A stretch of 64,000 nucleotides of DNA from Gaertneriomyces semiglobifer. Lineage: Eukaryota; Chytridiomycota; Chytridiomycetes; Spizellomycetales; Spizellomycetaceae. The translations under genes and the position numbers were made by a program. The notes below the pieces were generated by a model. It saw only the letters and a list, made by a program, of their open reading frames with translations. It ran no database searches and was not told where the DNA came from. Below are positions 1-9,934 of this stretch, piece after piece (the first letter of the stretch is position 1; every line of letters starts with the position of its first letter). The stretch lies in contig JAHLKF010000001.1 in assembly GCA_025558075.1 (NCBI GenBank), positions 1,488,001 to 1,552,000 on the forward strand, read 5' to 3'.

Positions 1-3000
1 AAAGTAACGAGTCACCAACCTTACATCCAACCCATACCTTCTGAAGCAAAACGTGAAGACAGAGCTCGTCCGGAAGTCGAGCCAGCGAGAGAAATGCCCA
101 CCGACCCTCATCCTTACAATAGAGGTACTAGAATACTCAACTTTTGCTCAAGAAGATAACGATCGGCTCATGAGTGATTAGGTTGGTCCGCTGCTGATGT
201 ACGTGGAGATGTGAAACCACATCCACCACCACCGCTGATGAAGTAAGTCCACAGACCTGTTAGTCTCAAGTGACGGAAAAGTGTAGACTGACCACGAGAA
301 GCCGCTACCCGGTCTCATCGGCTCCTCCTGCAGACGGGCGAGCCTATCAACCGCCATACGGTTACCATATCCAGAGTAATCCTTACCCACCATGGCTAGG
401 TGATCCTCGCATGTGTCACGACCGGCCCCTCCATGCAGATCCTCGCTTTATGGCTGACCAAGGTTATCACGATCCTCGGCAAGGCTATGGCATGTACAGT
501 CCGTACATGGTTCCGGACGGATACCGACCGCAGGTAAGAGTTGATGAGCCTCGCAGCCCAATATTCGCTGACCGTGTTTTCGACAAAGGTTTTACCACAA
601 TATCATTCTTGGCGAGATGAGGCGCCGTTGCAGGAACATGAGGATCGGCGTCTGACACCACCCGGAGCTTATCATACCCCGTACGACGATGCACCTCGTG
701 AGATTCAGAAGATCCGTGCTGAACCAGCAAGTGCGCCTCTGGACCGAAACGACCCCAGGGCCAAAGCGAGGGCATATGCTGCTGAGCTTGGTATGTTCGT
801 TTTAAATCAGTGGGTCCCTGAACTCTCATGCGTTAACTCAATATCGCCTCATACAGAAAAGCAAATGATTGAAAAGCGTATAGCTGTGGAACGCGAGAGA
901 AACTATCGCAAAGCACCCGATTTTACTGTAAATGGCATGTTCGTGACCATCGAAGCGTTCAGTGCTGAAGTACCATTTGTAGCCAAGTGCCATTCCTGGA
1001 CCATACCAGATGTCTCCCGTTCCTGGCCAATACCAAATGTCTCCGAATGCAACTACAACTAGGTATGTCTGCTGAGAGATTACTAGTGGACAACCCATTC
1101 CTACATATCGGATGACTCTGAGCTGACTTGAACGGTAGGAGTGCACCACCCGTAGTGCGCTCCCGAAATTCTCATGATCAGGCGAGCGCATATCAGCATC
1201 GTCATTCGGGGCCAGCATCAGTCTTTCCAACAAATGCGGAGCCGGAACCAAGTGAACAAACGGCAGTAAGTACTCAATGGACCGTGCACCCATCCCACCT
1301 TTTTACGAATTTTTACTGCTGCAGAAGCTTCAATATCTTCGTGATTTAGGTGAGGGCGAGATTGCTTCGTCGTTACCCTAATCTTTTCTCATGAGAGTAA
1401 CCGCCAGATGAACAACGACGGGTTAAAAGCGAAATAATGGAGAAGGAGAAGATGCTCTGGCGTGAGCAGGATCAAAAGGTCTGTGGATCCGACTCAACTG
1501 AATAACCAACGCGACCTGATATGCCAACACCTAGAAAGAATTGGAAATGGCACAGCCGAATTTTTGGGGTGGCTTTGGAGAACGGGCGGCCGGTGTGACA
1601 TTCTCCGGACGGAGGGGTGAACGGAATATAGGCAAATCTGAGGAAATACCACCGACGCATTCAACACATAGTATGTATCCACCAAAGACAGCCGAAAGTG
1701 AAAGAAGAACCTCGGCACCTCGTACTACGTTGGATCACGATGCGAGAAGGTTTCATGATGAAAGCAATGGCGGTACCGACCTCAAACAAGATACTGCCCG
1801 AATGAGGTTCGCCGTTTTTCCCTTTTCCCTCCCATTTGCCTGGGCTGACAGATGACTGCGGCAGCTTGATGGCATTTGCAAGCCAACAAGAGCCGCTACC
1901 ACCAATAGGGGCTACCGAAAAGAGATTCATTCGTAACAAACGCGGTACGGACCACATGGAACCTTGGGAGAAGGAGCAACTGCTAAGAAAACAACAGGCG
2001 CAACAAGAGCAACAGGTGCGGATGCTCCGGGTTTTTGATGATAAACGCGCTCCCGTTGACCAGCATTATAGGAGGCACTTCGGCGTCAGATGATGGAGAG
2101 AGACGCGGAGAAGGCGAGACTTCTGGCAGAAAAGAGGGCTGAGGAAGAACGTGAGCAAGCCAGGATCGCAAAGGAACAGGAGGAGCTCCGCCAAAGGTAC
2201 GCTAGGGAAGCAGAAGAGGCCAAAAAGAAGGAGGAAGAAGCTCAACGAGAAAATGACCGTAAAGTGGCGGAACGGAAAGCCGAGCAGGAACGTCGTGAGC
2301 AAGCCTTTAAAGAATCCCAAGCTGTTGCGGAAGCCGAGAAAAAGGCACGCCGGCGTCAGGCGGGTACGATGAGTTGTGCGTTTTCTGAATGTTCGGACGA
2401 CGCGACTGAACAGAGCATTTTAACCAGCTGCAGAGCAATCAGAGCAACGCCCTATTGCCGTTCAACCTCCGGTCTCCCCACCGCTTCCTGCAATGCGCAA
2501 CATGAGGGACACTTCCAAAAGTGTGGAGAGTCCTTCTCAGGGTGTCACTGCTATCCGCTCTTCCTCCCCGCCTATACCCACACTGCGGAATCGAGCTCCC
2601 GCTCACACTGCACAACAGGCCATAGGGGATTCCCAGTACACACGTGGACCTCCTGCAGCCAGCCCTCCTCCAACAGTAAGACGACCTGTATCCGAAAGAG
2701 CTAGGAGGGTATCTCCGCAATCGTCTGCGGCAATGCAGTCGGAAGCAATGCCTGAGACTCAAGCGGTGTTGCAGCAGCTGGTTGCGATACAAAAGGTGCG
2801 CACAGTTGAAATGAGTCCGAGGTAGCAGTTGTTCACTCCCGTCGGGTATCACAGGAGTTGGAAAGAGATGCTCATGCAATCCAATTGGAACTGCAAACGC
2901 CCGAAAGATCGAACTCTGAAAGGAATGTGACGCAAGCTGCGGCGCCCTTCCCCGGCCGCACACAGGATGGCCATTCGGTCACTCAACAGAAATATGTACG

Positions 3001-3506
3001 AGGCCCGTCTCCTCGGGAGCGGATAGACAGTCGCGCCCCTTTCCAAGAGCAACTGCGCGATACCAACGCTATCGCACGATCGGAAAGGAGGCACAATCCA
3101 CGGTTGTTGACAAACGTGTCCGCTGAATTGGAACACCGCAATCAACTTAAGGACAATGAATCTTCAAGGGTCAGGTAATTGGAGGGATCTAGGTTACAGT
3201 TGTTGGCGATGAATGATGCCCTAATGCCACACCTGTAGGTATGAGGAGCCACACGCTTCAGGGAACTCGGACGGTGCATTGCAATCCGAGAGCAGATTGG
3301 TGTACTTTGACACTGAAACGTAAGGATCACCGTTGACCTTTCCAGGTGGTGTCCTTGACTGACCTTGCAACTCAAGGTTACAACGAATGGACGCGCCGTC
3401 CACACTTGGCCGGCCCAATGTAGGCGATGGATCTCTATCCAACAAACGTAGGTTTACTCATGCAGCGCTTCATGGTGCATTCAGACTGAAGCAGCGTGTG
3501 CTATAG
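1..3506 (+). CDS. CSPP1-like centrosome/spindle-pole coiled-coil protein, 5' end missing
   Basis: The gene enters the window already open (reads VTSHQPYIQP at base 2) and can be followed through about a dozen short introns to a TAG at 3504-3506. Splice junctions keep frame, for example exons 182-242, 287-533 and the exon opening VLPQYHSW. The protein has a Pro/Tyr-rich N-terminal part, then helices such as AKARAYAAEL-EKQMIEKRI and KLQYLRDLDEQRRVKSEI. A glycine patch NFWGGFGERAAG follows, then a long charged coiled coil around 2090-2340 (ERDAEKARLLAEKRAEEE) and a Ser/Pro segment containing SPPIPTLRNR. Alternating coiled coil, an NPFG/NPWG-like glycine patch and an SPPxPxLR segment recall CSPP1, a microtubule-lumen protein of centrosomes and cilia. 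This is family resemblance by eye; any other long centrosomal coiled-coil protein is the alternative. The last exon (LQRMDAPSTLGRPNVGDGSL) depends on an acceptor near 3375 and is the least certain part. Confidence 0.5.
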
Positions 3507-3771
3507 GGAGACCCAACAGCACCGATTCTGTGATGATGGTTATGAATGCAAGTCGGAACGATCGTCCGAAAGCCAGAGGTTTTATGTTACTCAATAGGCC
3601 GCGAAGTGGCAAACCATTACCCGAGGAGAATGAACTAGCTCAGACGTAACGGGTGAAGATCACCACCTAATCGCATGCACCAGACTCACTTGCCTACTTC
3701 TCCCAATAATTAATTTATGTTATAATAAATATGAGTGGAATGAATACGTACACGCCAAGACCTGTAACTGT

Positions 3772-5687
3772 CTAGCTATTATTTTCCAAAATTTCGCTCA
3801 AATCAAGCTTGGAAAGCTTCCGAGCGAGTGCTACATCTAGCTGTTCCTGAGCTGCAAGAGTAAACATACTGTAGCTCTTATCGTCAGTCACCTCCTTCAA
3901 ATCTAAGAAATCAGGTAATAAGGAATCCACTCCTGCCGATGGGATTCCAGGGGTCTCAAAGTCCAGATAGGCCTCCAAGAGAGTAAGTCCAGCGGAGGGT
4001 GCCAAGAACGTGTCCAGTTGGAAATACCGATCTTTGTAAAGGAAGACTCTGCGCTTCTTAAGGATAACGGAACATCTGGGGTCAGCCTGACCGCGCAATG
4101 TCTCATACTCACGGCGGGAGAGGATACGGCGAGTTTCCACCCGCTGGCCGTTGACCTAACAGAGTGAACATTGCCCATTAAGCTCGAGGCAAAACGAATA
4201 GAAGTAAATCCTGGAAAGTCACAGTACCTCCGGATGCCGCACGGTCATGCTCATGTGAACTTCGTTTACACCCACTTCTTCTCGACGTCGGATGCGTATT
4301 TGTCGATCATCGCCAGAGGTGTTAATCAAGTAAATATCTGTTGTAGAAGCGACCTGTCAGCAACACACCACCAGCACACGATCATGTTTAAACACGCACG
4401 TTCAACCAAGAAGTCACGGTAGCTGAGTGGGAAATCGTCAGACAGACTGAAGTTCTGCACCAGGAACTTCTGCTTTCGCACGAGCTTGCCGTAACGTTCG
4501 GAGTCTGCCACCAGACCGAGCCGGGTCAGGACGGCCTGAACAGCGCGATCACACTTTTGGGCAAAATTGTTAACTCCAGCGTTGTCGATCACCTGGAGGG
4601 ATGCGTGGCCTGTCCCATATTGGTGAGTTCATTGCCAGTACAGGTAGCAACGCCGACTAAGCTTTACCAAGCCAGGCATTCATCACCCGCGTATCCAGTT
4701 CTCGAGCGTGTTCAAGCCCTTCGGAACGAGTGTTGTTGTTCTCTAAAGAGTAGAACGACTCTGCCCCTTTGGCGGCTGACACCAAATGCAGGACGCAGTC
4801 GTATCGGTTATCACGGATGTCAGTCTCATCCAAGTTTAATTCCTTTAACATCCTCAACCACCCTGGGCGGTCCATATACGCCGACGGATCCATTGCCCCG
4901 CGGTCTAGATTTACAGATTAGGAAACATGCTTTGCCTCTACAAACAGAGATGGTTCTCACCGCAGATGACGACAGTTTTTTGTCCTTTGGTAGCGTTCAA
5001 TCTCGCTAGCTAGGAAGCCGTAATGTATATGTCAAACACTCGGCTTTCTGATGCAGATTCTGGCACGGAGACGCTCACATTGATATAGGTATCCTGAATG
5101 GTAAGCATGGTTTTGAGGAGGTCTTTCTGGAAGCTGTAGGCTTGCTGCTCATTGCATTCCGCAAACACGACCCCTCCACCGAGCAGAATTGTTGCGGTTT
5201 CAGGAACACGAAAGACTTTATAGCCAAGACTTTGGAACAAACTGACGGAGAGAAAAACAAACTTAACCGCGTTGACTGGTCAATAGTCGTGGTGGATTCA
5301 CTTACTCGGCCAAAATCTAAGCAGCGAGAACGCAATGAATTCTCAATGAAAACACAAACAAGTCCCGCCAACCAACAATTCAACCTACCGCCAATGAACT
5401 CGTCTTCCCACCGCAGGGCCCTACATCATGTCAAGCCTAAGCAAAAAGAGAATGCCACCAAGTGGGAAAGTTCACCGACCTCCAGTAAGGCAGATGACCT
5501 TATAATCTGCGGCGCTACTAGATGAAGGAAGGGTTTCGACGGGAGGCGACCCGTGGTCAGCTGCTTGGCGGGATGGCGAAGGCGCAGGAGCCAATTCTTC
5601 CGTCTGCACGGCAGCTGAAGCTAACGCCGGTGCACTTAACGTGCCCTGCGACCTGGAGAGCTTGCGGCTTGATGATGAGTTTCCCAT
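3772..5687 (-). CDS. Ttd14/NadR-type P-loop kinase with C-terminal CYTH-like domain
   Basis: Eight or so exons on the minus strand join in frame. Start chosen at 5687 (MGNSSSSRKLSRS), because the preceding frame is low quality and MGxxxS is an N-myristoylation signal. After a Ser/Pro/Ala-rich leader of about 70 residues come YKVICLTGGPCGGKTS (Walker A split by an intron), GYKVFRVPETATILLGGGV, LLKTMLTIQDTYIN, TVVICDRGAMDPSAY, DNRYDCVLHLVSAAKGAESF and VIDNAGVNNFAQKCDRAV. This is the order seen in the NadR/Ttd14 AAA family; Drosophila Ttd14 binds GTP and phosphoinositides and aids TRPL transport. The C-terminal half has RQIRIRRREE, ILKKRRVFLYKDRYFQLD and LTLLEAYLDFE, typical of the CYTH-like barrel in these proteins. 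It is divergent from AP180 with a 321-bp shared upstream region. A membrane-anchored nucleotide-binding role is inferred. Confidence 0.85.
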
Positions 5688-6008
5688 TTTATCCAAGGTG
5701 CATCGAAAGAGGTCCTGATAGTTACTCAAAGGACGGCTCTCTCCAAAAAAATCCAAAACAAAACGCTGCATATCGAACGCGAAACTCTCCGACCCTGTAT
5801 CACGTGAACATATGACTATCACATGACCCTCATGCGCAAATGTGGTCGATAACAGGGTGTAGGGTTCTCGCCCAGCGGCGGACCTTACTCCGACCTCAGC
5901 ACCATTGACAGATTTTGAATCGTTGGGGATCCGACCTCCAATTGGCAGCACGGGAAATCCAGCAACAGGAGTGGAGAGGTTCCATAGCAAGCGAGTGCAG
6001 TCGACATA
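5688..6008. promoter_or_regulatory. divergent upstream region between the Ttd14-like gene and AP180
   Basis: About 320 bp separate the two start codons, so both promoters must lie here or overlap the neighbouring 5' ends. The minus frame stays open up to 5990, but the extension shows no recognisable motif and is taken as 5' leader. No clear TATA box was found. Confidence 0.4.
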
Positions 6009-8298
6009 ATGACGGTCATGGAGCGTTCAGTCAACAAGCTGACGTCGAAGAAACTCAAACCGCTCAAGCCAAAGCATGTTCAAAGTAGGTGCCACCTTAG
6101 TATGGCTTCATGAAGGATTTTTACTGATGGGCGAATTTATGGATTAGTTTTGACGAGTGGGACATGGCAAAGAGAAGTTCCGATTGGGGAGATTTTCCGA
6201 TGTCTGAACCATCGCCTGAGGGAGAATCACTGGGTGGTAGGCCTCTCCTGCGCCATTCACGCGACCCATCGATCTCAAACTGACGCTGTCGCAGACAGTC
6301 TTCAAGGCTCTGATTACGGTTCATATTTTGATGAGGGAGGGAGCTACGGATCGAGTCATTGGTTATGTTGCCAGTAACGCGTCAATTCTCAACATGTCCG
6401 GCTTCCGCGATCGGACGAATACACCATTAGGCCACGAGCAAGCAAAGAATCTGCGTGCCTATGCACTCTACTTGGAAGAAAAAGTGATGGGATATCGTGA
6501 TATCAAAGTTGACTTTGTCAGATCAAAAGCGGATATCATTCAGCGCTTTAGAACACTTTCTATAGAGAAAGGGCTACTGCGGGAAGTGGAACTTTTGCAG
6601 CGGCAGATAAATGGGTTACTAGGCTGCACCTTTTACTCGGAAGAAATTGATAACGTAGTGACTTTGCAAGCTTTCCGCTTACTTATCGGTGATATGATGG
6701 CTTTGTTCCATCTTTTGAACGAAGCCGTCATAAGGATATTGGGAGAATATTTTGAGATGTCAAAAGGAGACGCGACGAGAGCTCTACAGATATACAAGAA
6801 CTTCGCCCGTCAAACGGAAAAAACGGTGGAGTTTTTTGAAATCGCAAGAAAACTGAAGCACGCGCTTGGTCTCGAAGTTCCGGTTTTCAAACACGTACGT
6901 AGCCTTCTCATCGCACAATCCCTGCTGAATGGACTAATATTGTGTACAGGCTCCCGTGTCCTTGGCTGGAGCGTTGGAAGATTACCTAAAGGCGCCTGAT
7001 TTTGAGGCACAGCGTCAAGCCTACAAGGACAGAAAGGCGGCCAAGGAGCGAGGAGAATCTGTACCAGAGCGTATGTATGATTTATGGTTCTCACACTATC
7101 TGCTGGTGCTGACGCGCCTCACTGTAGCAATACGAACTCAACAAGCGACGAGCTCCACGACCCAAGAAGCACCGCTGGTAGACCTGTTCGCCAGCCTGGA
7201 CGACGAGTTGGATGCCCTCAATTCGCCTTCTGTACAAGCTCAGTACGACCAAGCCAATTGGGGCGGCCCATCCACCACGGGGAACCCATTTGCGGCCGCA
7301 AACCCGTTTGCACTTCAGACCCAGCAACTTCAAAAGCAAACTCAAGATTTGAACCAGCAGATTGCCATGTTGCAGTCTGGTTTGTCAACTCTTGTACAAC
7401 CTCAGCCTACGCTTACTGGACAACCATTTTCCTTTCACAATACCGCATCACAGCCGGTTTTTGATTCATTCGCCAATATGACTGGGGGTTCAACAGTACA
7501 ACTCGACCCTACATTCACAGTTGAAAATGTGTTTGGAAACGCTGGCTCTTTCCCGCAACCGAATAGCGGCAGCAATATGAACGTCTTCTCTCAACAGAGC
7601 AGTAATGCCAGTATTTTGCCGGCCCAAAACCCGCAGCCAGCTATGCCCGCTGGAACAACGCACGATCCTTTCGCAAGCATCAACACCTTCCATCCACCGG
7701 CAACCGCTAATCCTAATTTGGATCCGTTTGCATTCAACCGCCCTGCTCAATCGAATCCGCTTGCCAGCCCTCCTTTTTCACAGCAACAAAGTCAGGCGCG
7801 CTTGGGTCTTCCCGAAGGAGCAGGCAGCAAGATGACTTCTCCCCTTCCTACATCGAACTTTTCAACCATGGGAAACGCCAACGCATTTACCTCATTGGAT
7901 CCCTCTCGTCAACCTGGCCATGGAGCCTCGGGTGCGTTGACATTGAACAACTTTGCTAGTTTCGGTTCGTCGCCTGTGCCAAGCTCGTCGGGACCACATG
8001 GTGGTTTTGGGACGTCGCCCATGACCACAGCATCAACGACGTACAACCCATTTTTACAGAACATCCCTGCTTCAACAGCAAATCCGTCGAATTCTACAGT
8101 ATTCAATCCATTCGCGACAACTGCTACCCCGAATAGCAACAGTAATACCCCAGCTAGCAATCCGTTCAGTCCGTTCCAAGGGCAATCGTTTGGACAACAA
8201 CAGGTAAGACAGGTTCTCGCTGGATCGTATTTCGCAAAATTTGAGGGTTAATTCAAGCCTCTACTCAGAATGGCTTCACCGGCGGATCACTCATATAA
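6009..8298 (+). CDS. AP180/CALM-type clathrin assembly protein with ANTH domain
   Basis: Starts at 6009 (MTVMERSVNKLTSKKLKPLK); the in-frame Met at 6018 is also possible. Exons join across introns at about 6089-6146, 6238-6297 and 6895-6950, with a last one near 8203-8268. The N-terminal 290 or so residues form an ANTH domain: KPLKPKH is the PtdIns(4,5)P2-binding K-x-K-H motif, followed by VPIGEIFRCLNHRLRENHWV, ALITVHILMREGATDRVIGY and APVSLAGALEDYLKAPDF. The long unstructured tail has repeated NPF (GNPFAAANPF, NPFLQN, NPFATT, NPFSPF) and DPF motifs (DPFASI, DPFAFN) that bind EH-domain proteins and AP-2. The role is recruiting clathrin to the plasma membrane for endocytosis. The final exon gives the C-terminus NGFTGGSLI; without that splice the protein would end at 8251 in an unrelated tail. 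Confidence 0.93.
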
Positions 8299-8404
8299 TA
8301 TCTCCCGCTCCTCCTCGGCACCTACACTCATTATCACCGAGGCATTGATGTTATACCATTCACAATATACACAATTACCACTTAGTGGCCTTCGCTCTAT
8401 GCCA

Positions 8405-9650
8405 TCAAAAGTCATCTACTAGGAGCGTCTCTAATTCAGGCGGTATGATTAATGGATAATCCAGCTGACCTTCCAGGGCCGATATCATGATTTTGCGAAA
8501 AGCAATGTAACGCGGATCCTCAAACACTACAAGGAAGTAACACGACCAAAGGATTAGTACATGAACCACTTACGAGCGACCGAAGACCATGATGGCGTGT
8601 TACCCTCACTGTCCCAGTCGGCGTCAACCTCAAACAGTCCCCTCGGAAACTTCTGTGCGCTTGAGACAAACGGGCTATTGAGGTCGTCCGGTTGGCCTCG
8701 TCCCTCTGGCAATGTAGTGGACGAACGCCTCGCCGACGATGAGAGAGAAGGGGACTCGTGGGACGTGAGCGACTGGTTTGAAGTTCTCAGTGAGCTGAGT
8801 GACTCGGATGTCTGTTCGGACAGTGACATAGAAGTCGACGAAGGAGAACCAGTTGGGGACGCTGTGGACCTCCGCTTTGGGTTGGGTGCCAACCGTGTGG
8901 TTTGTGAATTTACATCGCTGGTAGTATCAGGAGCGCCATTCAAAAGAGGATTCTCTTCTCTACTTCCCTTGCCTAATAAGCACAGCGTAAAAGCGATCTC
9001 AGTGACGCCATAATTGAAACTTCTCCTTCGCGGGTCATCTCACCTTGGTCACCAGTTGGAACTGAAGTAGGGACGTTCCCATCCTCAAAAAATATCCGGG
9101 CCGCGTCGGCTGGAGACCGAATGTTTTCCTCTTTGGCAAATCTTGCAAATGGACTCCCTAACGATGATTGTAGGAATCCAGTCTTGGGTGAAGTTCCACT
9201 GCTCAATGTAGGTGTTGTTCCCACGTCGCCTGGCGGCAAAAAAGCGCTCCTGGGACTTTGATCGGCAGAGGAATTACTGTTGCTCCTGTGCCGTTGCTGA
9301 ACACTTGGAATTCCAATACGCAGTCCTTGGAGCATGTCCTTCACTTTAGGACTTGGAGCAAACGGAGATCGCGGCGGTGCGACGGACGTGTCAGGTTCAT
9401 AGGAAGGGGAAACAATGATGGGCATTGAAGGAGCGAAGGGAGACTTTGGTTGACCATGCTGTATGCTACTATTGCCCACCGGTTTGGGCGCAAACGGCGA
9501 TGTCGGTGCAGGTTGCTCGTTGCGGGTAGGCACAGGAAGCGCCTTTGCGTTCTCGACAGGTCGCGTAGATGACTGTAACAAGCCAAGAGTGTCAAGCAAA
9601 CGCTGGCTTGAACGACTAAATGCAGATGAAAAAGTTACCTGGGAGCTCAT
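8405..9650 (-). CDS. hypothetical protein with repeated SPFAP motifs
   Basis: No family recognised. The first exon runs from ATG at 9650 (MSSQVTFSSAFSRSSQRLLD). Two introns, near 8965-9010 and 8524-8571, are supported by GT/AG signals and frame, and the last exon ends LETLLVDDF at 8405. The N-terminal two thirds are disordered and carry TSPFAPKP, KSPFAPSM, RSPFAPSP and GSPFARFA, spaced about 20-40 residues apart, which look like short linear binding sites or proline-directed kinase targets. The middle is serine-rich with acidic stretches. The C-terminal 40 residues (DPRYIAFRKIMISALEGQLDY and on) look folded and helical, and may be the conserved part. It lies between two genes of unrelated function. 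Confidence 0.7.
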
Positions 9651-9934
9651 CTTTTATAGACGGCTGCGCTTGTACAGCAGTTTCTCGCCTAGTCATTAGA
9701 GTTGAGCATTTTGATGCGGCATTTAAATGGTTTTGGAGATTAGCTAAATATGGCCGATCAAAAGGATCGGAGAATCCCTGTTTTATCAGATTCCGAGGAC
9801 ATGATGCGATCCTCGTATGGGCATAAAGAAACGCTCACTGCCTTAACTGGGCCTTTAGTTTGAACGGAGAGTAAATTAAAGTTTGGCGCGCAGTAAAAGT
9901 TGTGGATAAGATGATAATTTGGCAGAATATGTCC

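Noticed and set aside
5688..5990. N-terminal extension of the Ttd14-like protein up to 5990
   Set aside because: The first codons lack a start in good context and the sequence is not protein-like, whereas MGNSSSS at 5687 gives a sensible myristoylated start.
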